From positions 1 to 35,952 of the forward strand of contig CANJIU010000101.1 in the NCBI GenBank assembly GCA_947474365.1: 35,952 nt of DNA, in the 5' to 3' direction. Below are positions 25,898 to 35,600 of the stretch, piece after piece. How positions within the stretch are numbered: the stretch's first letter is position 1; the number at the start of each line of letters is the position of its first letter. Source of the DNA: Opitutia bacterium. GTDB lineage: Bacteria > Verrucomicrobiota > Verrucomicrobiia > Opitutales > Opitutaceae. The position numbers were made by a program, and so were the translations under genes. The notes under the pieces were generated by a model, which saw only the letters and a list, made by a program, of their open reading frames with translations, made no database searches and had not been told where the DNA came from.

Positions 25898-27418
25898 TTA
25901 CCGTGTCCGGGCCTTTTCTTCCGGCCAGCGCCCGCCCCTCGCCACCACTTCCCTCGCCTCCTGTTCCATTTCGCGCACGATGCCGCGGTACACCGGATCG
26001 CCGACCCGATTTACCGTCTCCCTCGGATCCGAAACCTCATCGTAAAGCTCCCGCGCCGCGACCACGCCGGTTGTGAGTTCGCGCCACTCGACATAGCGAT
26101 GCCGCGCGGTCCGCAGTGCATAACCCATGTGCGTCGCCTGGCCATAGGAGGGATGTGGATGCTGCGAGACCGCCACGGCCTTCCCCGCCTGCGATGGGTC
26201 GCGGAGCTGCGGCACCAGACTCCGGCCCTCGACGCCGGCCGCCGCCGGCAGGCCGCACAGTTCGACCAACGTGGGATACAGGTCGAGCAATTCGACCAGC
26301 CCCGGTGCGCGCCCGCCCCCGCGATTCACTCCCGGCGCCGCCACCAGGAGCGGCACGCGGGTGTCCAGTTCGTAGTTCGTTGTCTTGGCCCAGAGGTCGT
26401 GCTCGCCGAGGTGAAAACCATGGTCGCTCCAGAAAACCACGATCGTGTTCTTCGCCAAATCCAGTCGCTCCAGCTCGGCCAGCACCCGTCCCACCTGGGC
26501 ATCCAAAAAGCTGATGCAGGCAAAATAGCCGTGCCGGAGCTCCGCGATTTGCTCCGGCGGCAGCGGGCCTTGCTTCGGCACCCCGGCGTAGCCGCGCAAT
26601 TCGTTCCACGGGTGACCAGCAATCGCCGGCGCGCCCTCCGGCATGCGCTCCGGCACCGGCGCGCTGATCGCCGCCCGTTCGTAGAGGTCCCAATAGCGCT
26701 TCGGCGCATTGAACGGCAGATGCGGTTTCCAGAATCCCACCGCGAGGAAGAAGGGCTCGCCCTTCCGCGCCAGCACGCCGAGCTTCGACACGGCGGCGGC
26801 GGCGATGCGCCCGTCGAGGTAGGCTTCGTCCGGCACGTCCAGGCACTGCACCGCCCCAACCTTCACCTTCGGTCCGGCCGGATCGCCGGGCACCACCCAG
26901 TCGCGCCAATGCGGTCCCTCCGCAAACTCGGATGGCTCGGACCACGACCGCGGATCGCAGAACGGAATCGGCGGCTTCGCGCCCGACTCGTTGTGGAAGA
27001 GCTTCCCCAGGTCGATCGCGACGTAGCCGTTGTTCTTGAAATGCTGCGGCAGCGTGACGACCGCCGGCAGCGTTTCGCGAAAATGCGTCTTCAGATCCCA
27101 GACCTTGAGCGTGTCGGGTCGCCGGCCCGTCAAGACCGACGCGCGCGACGGATTGCAGACCGCCTGCTGGGCGTAGGCTCGCTCGAACAACACCCCGCGC
27201 CGGGCGAGGGCATCGAGGTGCGGCGTCTTTGCCTCAGCCGACCCATAACATCCGAGTTCCACCCGCAGATCGTCCGTGGCGATGAAGAGAACGTTGGGTC
27301 GGGCGGCAACGGCTCCGGTGAGCGTTGTCGCTGCCACCAGCGCATACGCCAGGAACACGAGGGACGCCCAACCGAGGGGGACTGACTGACTCTGCAGCGA
27401 CGCCATCCGGGAGTTCAT
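25898..27418 (-). CDS. Exported type I sulfatase (iduronate-2-sulfatase-like)
   Basis: The product has 506 residues. The N-terminal hydrophobic segment (about 17-39) is a signal peptide. The alkaline-phosphatase-fold core begins 'RPNVLFIATDDLRVELGCYG', with metal-binding Asp49-Asp50. The sulfatase signature C88-N-P-S-R marks the cysteine converted to formylglycine. Later 'VVFWSDHGFHLGEHDLWAKTTNYE' supplies the Asp-His metal site and is typical of iduronate-2-sulfatase-like members. It would remove sulfate esters from glycans. Its ATG overlaps the stop of the upstream sulfatase (ATGA), so the two genes form an operon. A formylglycine-generating or anSME maturase is needed but is not in this window. 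The sulfated substrate is not known. Confidence 0.94.
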   Translation of the reverse strand: MNSRMASLQSQSVPLGWASLVFLAYALVAATTLTGAVAARPNVLFIATDDLRVELGCYGSAEAKTPHLDALARRGVLFERAYAQQAVCNPSRASVLTGRRPDTLKVWDLKTHFRETLPAVVTLPQHFKNNGYVAIDLGKLFHNESGAKPPIPFCDPRSWSEPSEFAEGPHWRDWVVPGDPAGPKVKVGAVQCLDVPDEAYLDGRIAAAAVSKLGVLARKGEPFFLAVGFWKPHLPFNAPKRYWDLYERAAISAPVPERMPEGAPAIAGHPWNELRGYAGVPKQGPLPPEQIAELRHGYFACISFLDAQVGRVLAELERLDLAKNTIVVFWSDHGFHLGEHDLWAKTTNYELDTRVPLLVAAPGVNRGGGRAPGLVELLDLYPTLVELCGLPAAAGVEGRSLVPQLRDPSQAGKAVAVSQHPHPSYGQATHMGYALRTARHRYVEWRELTTGVVAARELYDEVSDPRETVNRVGDPVYRGIVREMEQEAREVVARGGRWPEEKARTR

Positions 27419-28758
27419 GGCCGCACGCGCTCCTTTTCCACCTCGGCACTCCAGGCATCGAGTGCCGCCTTCATCCGCTGAAACCGTTCGGGATGGGCCG
27501 ACGCCACATCCGTCGTCTCAAACGGGTCCGCCGCAAGATCGTAGAGTACAGGCGCGGCGGACGAATCGCCTTTCGGAATCTCCCGGGTGACATACGGCCG
27601 GACGAGTTTCCACGGACCGTCGCGCATCGCCGCGTTGTGCGTGTAGTTCGGCGTCGCACGGTTCCATTGCCAGAAGCGGACCAGGTCGGTGTTATCGCCG
27701 CGTCCCGTCAACACCGGCACCAAACTCACGCCATCGCGACGCCTGGCCGTTGCCGGCACCCGCAGCGACGCCAATTCGACCAGCGTGGGAAAAAGGTCCG
27801 TGAAGTGCGCCAGGGCATGGCGTTCTCCCGGCGGGAACTTTGCCGGCCAGTTGAACACGAGCGGCACCCGGATGCCGCCCTCGTGGACTTCATATTTCGT
27901 GCCGCGCAGGCCGACGTTGAAGCGCGGCCCGGGAATCGGATCGGGGCCGTTGTCGCTCGCGAAGATCACCAGCGTCGTCTCGCGGAGCTTCAGCCGGTCG
28001 AGCTCGGCTATCAATTCGCCGATCCCGCGATCCATGATCTCAATCATCGCGTAAATCGTGGCCGTGTTCCGGTTGAAGCCGCGCTCGAGGTACGTTTGCA
28101 CCACCGCCTCCGGCGCGTCGAGCGGACGATGCGGGGCATAGTGCGCCAGAAACAGGAAGAACGGTTCGCTTCGATGCCGGCGCACAAACCCCACCGCCCG
28201 GGCGGAGAGGTCGTCCGTCAAGTACTTGTCGGTCACTTCGCCGCGCACGCCCTTCACATCGAGCGTGTAGTGGTTGTAGGTCATCTGGTCGGAGCCGAAG
28301 AATCCCTCGAATTCCCCGAAGCCGCGCTTCAGCGGGTGATATTCCGGCCCCGCGCCCGTGTGCCATTTACCGATCAAGCCCGTCCGGTATCCATTCGCCG
28401 CAAACACGTCGGCAATCGTCGTCTCGTCGACCCGCAAGCGCGTCAGCGCGAGCTCGGTGTTCATCTCAAGGCTCACCACTCCGGTCCGGTGCGGCGAACG
28501 GCCGGTCAGCAAGGCAGCCCGCGCCGGCGCGCACACCGCCGACGCCGAATACGCCGCGTCGAACCAGATCCCCTCCCGCACGAGGCGATCGATTGCCGGC
28601 GTGCGCGTACGGCCGCCGTTGAACACCGCGAGATCGCCGATGGCCAGATCGTCCGCCAAGATGAAAATCACATTCGGCGGCACCGGCGCGGCCCGCAGCG
28701 CTCCGAGGAGCGGCATCAGGATCAGCCCGAGCGCCAGACATCGTCCCAGATTTCGCAT
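27415..28758 (-). CDS. Exported type I sulfatase (arylsulfatase-like)
   Basis: The product has 447 residues. A signal peptide covers about 1-23 ('LALGLILMPLLGALRA'). The core opens with 'PPNVIFILADDLAIGDL', and the modification motif is C76-A-P-A-R80, with Ala in place of the usual Ser but still C-x-P-x-R. 'TGLIGKWHTG' and 'VIFASDNGPDPIPG' complete the usual metal and sulfate site. The C-terminus ends with the typical 'VLYDLAADPFETTDVA' block. The ATG at 28758 was chosen because it starts the signal peptide; the frame is open to 28893. It is the first gene of a two-sulfatase operon. The substrate is unknown. Confidence 0.94.
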   Translation of the reverse strand: MRNLGRCLALGLILMPLLGALRAAPVPPNVIFILADDLAIGDLAVFNGGRTRTPAIDRLVREGIWFDAAYSASAVCAPARAALLTGRSPHRTGVVSLEMNTELALTRLRVDETTIADVFAANGYRTGLIGKWHTGAGPEYHPLKRGFGEFEGFFGSDQMTYNHYTLDVKGVRGEVTDKYLTDDLSARAVGFVRRHRSEPFFLFLAHYAPHRPLDAPEAVVQTYLERGFNRNTATIYAMIEIMDRGIGELIAELDRLKLRETTLVIFASDNGPDPIPGPRFNVGLRGTKYEVHEGGIRVPLVFNWPAKFPPGERHALAHFTDLFPTLVELASLRVPATARRRDGVSLVPVLTGRGDNTDLVRFWQWNRATPNYTHNAAMRDGPWKLVRPYVTREIPKGDSSAAPVLYDLAADPFETTDVASAHPERFQRMKAALDAWSAEVEKERVRP

Positions 28759-28992
28759 GACGGCAAACAGCACGCGGACAAACGCGCCCTGAGGGCCGGC
28801 GACGGGAAACGTCTGCTCCCCAGTCGCGACGCGACGGGTCCCCAGCGTCGTGATAGTTGCAGATCGAAACATCAAAGCGGTAGGGCCCACCAAGAGGTCA
28901 AATCGCTTTCATACAAGCGAGAATTCCCACGACGACGAACCCAGGCGCCGCTCGAATTCAGGACAAGTGAGACGCGACGGCCCCCGCGCGGA

Positions 28993-29168
28993 CTGCCTGT
29001 TACCCGTTAACAAATCGACCCACGGTAATCCGTACCGGAAGCAGCGAGCCAGCAGCAGGCCCCTCGACGGTTCGCGGGAAACAGGCGACCGATTTCTTCC
29101 GGAGGTCGACCGCCCTCTCGACCGTACCACGTTGAACCTTACCCGAAATGTTAATCGGTAACAGGCAG
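28993..29168. repeat. MITE-like element with 25-bp terminal inverted repeats
   Basis: The left arm (28993-29017, starting CTGCCTGTTACCCGTTAACA) and the right arm (29144-29168, ending TTAATCGGTAACAGGCAG) are inverted copies identical at 21 of 25 positions. They bound a non-coding segment of 176 bp in all. No target-site duplication is obvious. Confidence 0.55.
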
Positions 29169-29251
29169 CCCTCTTCGGCTCTCCCGTCATTATCGGTAGA
29201 ACGCTTGATGGGTTCCAGACTGCGCCTGGGTACTCCAGCAAGGGAGAGCAT

Positions 29252-29331
29252 TTGACCGCGGAGGGCGCAGATTGCGCGGATAAAGGCAGGAAAAGCTCGC
29301 CCCCCGCGATATCTGCGCCCTCCGCGGTCAA
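29252..29331. repeat. Perfect 21-bp inverted repeat
   Basis: The left arm (29252-29272, starting TTGACCGCGGAGGGCGCAG) and the right arm (29311-29331) are exact reverse complements, separated by 38 bases. The sequence resembles the GC-rich 'ACCGCGGAGG' intergenic repeats seen in many environmental genomes. Confidence 0.85.
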
Positions 29332-29743
29332 TCGAGGTATCCGGATGGAGTCGGGTCGTGAATCGTGAATCTGTGCGCGGACCTGGAAAAACTGCGAGTA
29401 TTGGCGCGCTGCTCCGCCGTTTCCGGCTTTAGGGAAAGACGGAGAAACGCGCCTTCAAAACCGTGTTATCAAAATTCACGTCATGACCCTTTCCGATTCC
29501 CGCGAACTGGATTGTGTCGGCTTTCGGAGCCGAAATACGCAATACGCGACATGACCCTTTTTGTGCCCGTCGCGACGAACAGCGCACAGCCTGGCTCCGC
29601 AGACTCCGGAACCGGCGAGCTGGAGTCCCACTCACCCCCCGCAAGTTAGCGTGAGTCGCCCGCGCGCTTCCACCCGTGCAAATTAGACATTTACGAATGA
29701 ACCCCGCTTGTCTTCAAAACGGTATTGGGAAAAAGCCGCTAAG

Positions 29744-31282
29744 CCCGAACGCCGAAGTTGAGCGAGGGTAGGCGATGAAAGCCGGTTTCGAGACGTCAAG
29801 GACTGGCCCCTGCCGGGACCGTTTGCGGCAGCCCGGAATCCAACTTCGGCGAAGTCGGTGGCGACCATTGTAACACGGCGTCCAAGAGCGGCCTGTGTTT
29901 GGCGAGGCCGCCCCAAGCCTCGGATAATTTGAGGGCGGTCTGCTTGCCGATGAGCCCGAGAATCGCCCCGGCGACGAAGACTTGGCTGCGCAAAGTGGCC
30001 GGCTGCCGATAGGGGCGCTCGGGGGCGAGCTGGCGTTGGTAGAGACTGAGCAGATTAAAGGCGAACAACACGCTGAGAAAGGCGGCCTCGGTGCCGAAAA
30101 ACTCGCGCACACAAAATCCTCCTGCCGACAGGTCGTTTTTGAGTTCCTCGATGCGTTGCTCGACGCAGGCCCGACCATTGTAGTCGCGCCAAATGACTTC
30201 GCCCGCATCGCTCCGGTTGGTGACAAACACGCGGTAAGTGTAGCCGGGCACCTCGAGCAAGAGGCGGCCGACCGCGGCCTTGCTTTCCCGCACCCGTTCG
30301 CGCACCACGATGAAGCGTCGGGCGACGGCCCACCCCTGCAACTGCAACGAGATCTCGCCGACGCAGTAGTTCTCGTCGAGCTCGGTCCAAACGCTGTCCG
30401 GCAGACCCGCGCAGCGGCGTTTGACCCCTCCGGTCAGACGGGCGACCACGACATATGGCAACTGCCGCGCCTCCAGAAACGAGAGGAACTCGTCGGCGAA
30501 GAAGCCGCTGTCCGCACGCACGCACCGCACCTTCAGCGTGGCCGGCGCGAGGGCCAGAGCTTCCTTGAGAAACTCCGCCGCGCCCCGAGCCGAGCCGCAG
30601 TTTCCGCTGCGCAACCAGCCGTGCAAAATGAAGGGAGCTTCGGCCAACACCGCCAAGAGCGGATGGTGGCTCTTACGGCCTTTGCGGCGCGGGTTGTAGC
30701 CCTTGCGCGCGCCTTCCTGGTGGCCCTCGCGGCAAAAAATCGTCGAGTCCAAATCGAGGTGAAAGCCCTCGGGCGGCGCAGTCACCAAGGCGAGCGACCA
30801 TCGCCAGAGCGGCCGCCAAAAGGCCTCGATGTGCCCTTGCGTGAACCGGCGGAAAAGCGCCCGCACGGTATCGTCGCCAGGGAAACGTGCGATCCCCAGC
30901 AGCGCGTGCAGGGCGCGGTCGCCGCGCAGCCAATCGGTGTGGGCGAAGCGGCTCGCGCCGGTCACCACCGCAAAGAAGAACGCGGTGAAAGTGTGGGCCA
31001 GCGGGATCGCGTTGGGTGAGGTCGGCGCAGGGAACGGCAGCGTTTGCGCCACGCGCAGGCCGAATCCGATCTGCTGAAGATACGCGATGAAACTGCACAG
31101 CCCGCCGAACGGCGTCACCGCCTTCGGCGTTTCCGCTAGCACGATCTTCGCGCCGCCGAACAGCGGCGTAAATCCAGCGAGGGCTGCTTTTGGGGCTTCA
31201 TCCGACGGTTCGATTTTCATTCAACCTCTTTGCCTTACGTCCCTTCACCACGTCCACCCCGGCTTCAACTTCGGTGTTCGGG
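29744..31282 (-). mobile_element. Intact IS1380-family insertion sequence
   Basis: The element is 1539 bp. Terminal inverted repeats start CCCGAACGCCGAAGTTGA on the left; the right end, reversed, reads CCCGAACACCGAAGTTGA. The ends are CC...GG, as usual for IS1380. A perfect 5-bp target duplication CTAAG flanks it (29739-29743 and 31283-31287). The single transposase gene is intact, so the insertion looks recent. It sits directly after the DUF1501 stop codon. Confidence 0.88.
29796..31220 (-). CDS. IS1380-family transposase
   Basis: This 474-residue DDE transposase is complete. First acidic residues lie in 'HLDLDSTIFC' (D156/D158), near 'GYNPRRKGRKSHHPLLA', a typical IS1380 block. The second Asp is D237 in 'VRADSGFFADEFL'. 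The catalytic Glu lies in 'VEQRIEELKNDLSAGGF' (about 354-359). The ATG at 31220 is 62 bases inside the right end of the element, and the stop is 52 bases from the left end. It catalyses movement of its own element. No frameshift or stop is visible, so the element may be active. Confidence 0.95.
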   Translation of the reverse strand: MKIEPSDEAPKAALAGFTPLFGGAKIVLAETPKAVTPFGGLCSFIAYLQQIGFGLRVAQTLPFPAPTSPNAIPLAHTFTAFFFAVVTGASRFAHTDWLRGDRALHALLGIARFPGDDTVRALFRRFTQGHIEAFWRPLWRWSLALVTAPPEGFHLDLDSTIFCREGHQEGARKGYNPRRKGRKSHHPLLAVLAEAPFILHGWLRSGNCGSARGAAEFLKEALALAPATLKVRCVRADSGFFADEFLSFLEARQLPYVVVARLTGGVKRRCAGLPDSVWTELDENYCVGEISLQLQGWAVARRFIVVRERVRESKAAVGRLLLEVPGYTYRVFVTNRSDAGEVIWRDYNGRACVEQRIEELKNDLSAGGFCVREFFGTEAAFLSVLFAFNLLSLYQRQLAPERPYRQPATLRSQVFVAGAILGLIGKQTALKLSEAWGGLAKHRPLLDAVLQWSPPTSPKLDSGLPQTVPAGASP

Positions 31283-31288
31283 CTAAGT

Positions 31289-32686
31289 TCAGAGGAAGCC
31301 GAGGTTGGGCTTCGCGAAGCGGCCGATGTTGGGGAGGACGGTCGAAAGGTTGCTCGCGCTGACACCGAACCAAGTGGCGAGGGTGGCGCTGTATTCATCG
31401 ACGCTGGTGGTGGGAATCCACACACCGCGCCCCACATCGTCGGGGCCTCCGAGCGCAAGGCTCGGCATTGTGCCGTAGAAGTCGCCGCCTTTCACTGCTC
31501 CACCCATGATGATTTGGTGGTTGCCCCAAGCGTGATCGGTGCCGTCGGCGTTTGGCACATAGGTGCGAGCGAAGTCGGAGGCGGTAAACGTCGTTACCTG
31601 ATTCGCCAGTCCCAGTTCGACGGTGGCATTGTAGAAAGACGCTAGTGCTCCGTTGACGTCTGCCAATAACGACGTGTGAGCGGCGTTTTGGGCGGTGTGG
31701 ACATCGAATCCGCCTACATTGCAGAAGAAAATCTGGCGTTTCAGACCCAAGGTCGGAGCCACGGAGATGAGCCGGGCGAACATTTTCAGCCGCTGGGCCA
31801 GAACGGTGTCCGGGAAAACCGTCTTCAGGGTAGGCGCTGAGCTCAAGACGCCGGAGAGCAGCACGCTGTCGTCGAATGAAGTCTTACTCGTTTGGCCAAA
31901 CGCGGCTTCGAGCAGATTGGCTGGCGTGCTGTCCATCAGCTTCCGCAGTCCGGTGTAGTTCGCCTTGTTGTTTCCTCCTATTGAGGTGGAGTATGTGAGT
32001 AGAGGCACAGCGCGATCGACAGAAAGAGGGATCACCTTATTGCCGAGTTGAAATTTATTGGACCCGTTTGACGAAATCGCCATCGAAATCCGGTTGTTTG
32101 AATTCATGGCGTCCATCATATCCGCCAGCCGTCCGCCCCAACCGGTTTCAAACTGGCGATCCGCCAAGCTGCTTTGCCATTGGGTGATTTGGTCTGAGTG
32201 CGAGTATAGCTGCGGTGGAAGTGATGTGCCGGCCCGATACTGAGCCAATGTGGTGGGCCGGAGCAGGGTGCCTACATTGGCCAGCACCGCCACCTTTCCT
32301 TGAGTGAAGAGACTCTGGAGTCCGGGCACGGCCGGGTGCAGCGCATACGAACGGCCATCGCGATACAGTTTGGGAGTGATCGGCAGCAGGGCGGTCTGGG
32401 CGACTGCCACGTTGCCACGGGCGGAGGCATAGGTATTGTAACTCGTTTGGTCGAACGGAACGATCAGGTTGTTGCCGTCATTCCCTCCGTTGAGAAAGAG
32501 ACAGACGAGGGCCTTGTAATCCGCGGCATCGCCGGCTGCGGCGCGAAGGGTGGACCCGGTGGCTGCGAGAGCTCCAATGACGCGTAGCTGCGCGAGGGCG
32601 GACACGATGCCTGTCGAACCCACCGCGGCACAGCAAGCTTGGCGGACAAAAGTCCGTCGGGATGGGGTGAAAGGGTATTCGTTCAT
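31289..32686 (-). CDS. DUF1501 domain-containing exported protein
   Basis: The product has 465 residues. The N-terminus 'PSRRTFVRQACCAAVGS' is a Tat signal, so the folded protein is exported. The DUF1501 core is recognisable from 'LVCLFLNGGNDGNNLIVPFD', 'LHPAVPGLQSLF', 'SHSDQITQWQSS' and 'TTFTASDFARTYVPNADGTDHAWGNHQIIMGG'. The fold is related to alkaline phosphatase/sulfatase proteins, but the activity is unknown. It follows the DUF1800 gene by seven bases and is surely co-transcribed; this pair is widespread in Gram-negative bacteria. An IS1380 element lies two bases beyond its stop codon's flanking base, so any native terminator has been displaced. Confidence 0.95.
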   Translation of the reverse strand: MNEYPFTPSRRTFVRQACCAAVGSTGIVSALAQLRVIGALAATGSTLRAAAGDAADYKALVCLFLNGGNDGNNLIVPFDQTSYNTYASARGNVAVAQTALLPITPKLYRDGRSYALHPAVPGLQSLFTQGKVAVLANVGTLLRPTTLAQYRAGTSLPPQLYSHSDQITQWQSSLADRQFETGWGGRLADMMDAMNSNNRISMAISSNGSNKFQLGNKVIPLSVDRAVPLLTYSTSIGGNNKANYTGLRKLMDSTPANLLEAAFGQTSKTSFDDSVLLSGVLSSAPTLKTVFPDTVLAQRLKMFARLISVAPTLGLKRQIFFCNVGGFDVHTAQNAAHTSLLADVNGALASFYNATVELGLANQVTTFTASDFARTYVPNADGTDHAWGNHQIIMGGAVKGGDFYGTMPSLALGGPDDVGRGVWIPTTSVDEYSATLATWFGVSASNLSTVLPNIGRFAKPNLGFL

Positions 32687-32693
32687 GAGAAGT

Positions 32694-35600
32694 TTATTTC
32701 TGCATCGCGGAGTCGGGCGAGAGCAGCACGATATAAAGCGCCGACTTCAAGCGATCCAAGGCGCTGGTGTTGGCGGCCAACGCTTGCTGGGTCGCAAGGA
32801 TTTGGTTTCGCGCGGCTGCTGAGAGGCGATTGCCACAAAAGAGCAAGCCCAGTTGGTCGATCAAGGCCGGTGGCGATTGGACGAGGGGCAGCAGCGCGGA
32901 ATAGTCCATTACGAGATAGGGAGAAAGTCCGGACGGCGGCGGCGGAAAGTCTGGAGTCGAGGAGAGGTCTCGAAAGAGATAAAATAAGAGTTTATTGGGA
33001 CAATTCACGGCATTGGTAGCATTGACGATCTCCAACTCCGGCGCCACCAAGCCTGCCGCCGCGAGCGGGCCGGGCGGCGAAAAGTCAGGCGAGAAAAAAT
33101 TGAATACGGTCGGGGCGCCGTTCGGGTTCTGGCCCAGATCGTCTCCCGCATTTGCCATCGATGGTGAGGCGTGCCCCCAGATATTAGGAGATCTTGGATT
33201 GCGGTTGGTAAGGGGCCCACCCCACCAATGAGAATCGAGGTAGCGTCCATTGGGTGCCGCGGCTTTTAGTGCACGAAACATTGTCGTCAGGCGAATGATC
33301 GGCTCCTTGAGTTTGCCGTAGCCCACGTGGTCCATGACATCGAGGGAGCGGGCTTCGTAGTCGGTGAAAATCGCTTTTACGACCGCACCCAAATTTCCAC
33401 GCGTCCCGGTGCCGTCGTTGGCAAATACCTGGGCCACGCGATAGACATAGCCCGGACTCGGGTTGCTGGTGACAAACCGTTGAATAAGCTGCCGACAGAT
33501 AAAGGGTCCGGTGTTCGGGTGATTGAACAACACATCGAGCAGCATTTTTAAATCCTGCGGCCCAGTTTGCCCCGCTGGGATGGTCGTCGCGGCCGCGGCC
33601 GCGAGCGGCACCTGCTGGACGCCAATGACTCGCTTCTGCGTCTTATCGTGAAACGCATCGAAATACTTCATCGGATTGATCCAGCCGCTATCTTCGCTCG
33701 CGCCGAGGTCTCGAGTAGAGGGGGGGAAGGCTCGATATTGGCTAACATTGGTGGTGTTAGCGGGCACAGTCACGTTGGCGAAGGCCCAGCCGGTGAAAAC
33801 CTTCGCCGTCTCTACGATCATGCTTTGATCGTAGGTCGGAATCGGCTGACCATTTACATCGAGTAAGAGCGTTCCATCGGGGTGCAGTTGCACCAGCCCG
33901 ACGGTGAAGAGCTGCTGGACTTCCCGGGCGTAGTTTTCGTCGGGAGTGGTGCCGGCGATCACTCCCGCCTTCATATTCCCACGGTGGCTGAGCATTTGGC
34001 CCATCGCCGGATTCAATGAAACGTCTTCTAAAAGTTGCCGGAAATTGCCGAAGGCTCCCTTGACTAAAATGTCGTTGTAGGAGCAGATCGACTCGGTATC
34101 AATATTTGCCCCGGCGAGTTCAGAAACGACCAGTATCTGGCCCAGTGCAAAAGCCATCCGCTGCCGCAATTGATCCGGCGCGGTGATACTGGTTTTCCAC
34201 CAGGCGGCAACTCGATTCCAAGGGTGTCTCAGCCAAATAGTATTATCACCAGTGGTGAGCGGGTTCGGAAACTCATCGGTATCTGCGCGAATTGCTGCGA
34301 GATGCAGACTCGGCGGCAACGCCATCTGGGCGTCGATCCACGCGGGGATGCCGCGAGCCATCACGTCGTTAATATCGGCTAGCGTCGGGCCGAAGGTCGC
34401 CTGCGTCAGAAAGCGTGCGGCGTCAGTCTGAGTTGGAGCTTTGAGCGCGCTCGCCGGTAGTGGTGGCGGGGCGGCCGGCGGTGAGAAGGTTAGCGAACCG
34501 GTGGCGCGCACGAAGTTGCCGCCCAGTTCGCCGGCGGGAAACTTCGCAGAGTCGAGGCCAACGAAGATGTTGCCGGTATTGAGTGCCTCAATGAGGTCGT
34601 TGGTCGTGTAGGCGCCGCTCGGGGCGAAGGTCCAAGTGGTGCCATTCACCTGGCCGCGCGGAAGATTGAGCACGTAGTCACGCGAGGCGCCGAGCTGAAG
34701 ATGAGCGCTGGTCTGCGCGGCGCTGAGATTGGAGAACGTGACGTTCACCGTCGCGGTGCCATCGGGATTGATGAGGATCGTGGCGTAGCCGGATGCGATG
34801 GAACTGGTCGCGGTGGAATCTGGACGCAGACGTGCGACGTAGAGCGAGGCGCTGGGTCGCGCACCTGTCTGATTAACGGGCGTGAGGTCGTAGACCTCGA
34901 CGAGGGCGGCGCCGGTGGTGTCGCCGACACCGCTGACTTGCAGGGTGTAGTTGCCGGCACCGAGATTGAGGAGAAGCGCGGCGTCCTTGCTGCCGGCGCC
35001 GAGGGCAAAGGCGCCGTTGGCAGCGAAGGCGGCGGCGAGTGTCGCGGCATCGGCCGCGCCAGTGCCGACGGGCGTGCCCCAGTTGTCGTTCTCGGCGATT
35101 TTGGTGCTGCCGGAGTAGAGCTCGAGTTTCGGATCGGCAATCGTGCCGGGAACGCCAAAGACCCCGAGCGTAGGGCCGACGGCGCGAAGCAAAAGTCGGC
35201 GCGTGCCGGCGCCGGGGGCGATGCTGATGCCGGGAATGAGAATATTGGCCCCGGTGCCGACCTGCGCGCGCGTCGAGAGGTTAATCAGGCGAGTGGTGCC
35301 GCCGCTGACTTCGTAAACCTCGACTAACGCGACACCGCTGGCACCGCCGATGCCACTGACCTGAGCAGAGTAGCTGCCCGGCGGAAGCGTCGCTACGAGA
35401 GCGGCATCGCGTGCGCCAGAGTTGAGGGGAAAGGCGCCGACGGAAGCGAACGTCGCGGCATCGGCAGAGTTGAAGTTGTCGTTTTCCGCGATCTTCACGC
35501 TGGCGGAATTGTAGAGCTCAAGCTTTGGATCGGGCAGCGTTCCGGACACGCCGAAGGCACCGAGAGTGGGACCGACCGCGCGGACAAGCACGGTCTTGCT

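Larger units (their letters stand above)
28759..29743. other. 985-bp gene-free, repeat-rich gap before the insertion sequence
   Basis: Short open frames on both strands have no domain or convincing composition. The stretch holds a long inverted repeat (28993-29168), a perfect 21-bp inverted repeat (29252-29331) and a short direct repeat of CATGACCCTTT (29482 and 29550). The sulfatase operon promoter should lie at its left end. Confidence 0.6.

Noticed and set aside
25802..29010. Two long plus-strand frames (527 and 561 codons)
   Set aside because: They are the antisense of the two sulfatase genes, whose catalytic motifs are intact; the translations are R/H/V-rich and domain-free.
28909..29649. 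Short frames in the gap before the IS1380 element
   Set aside because: They run through inverted repeats, lack ribosome-binding sites and have no domain-like composition.
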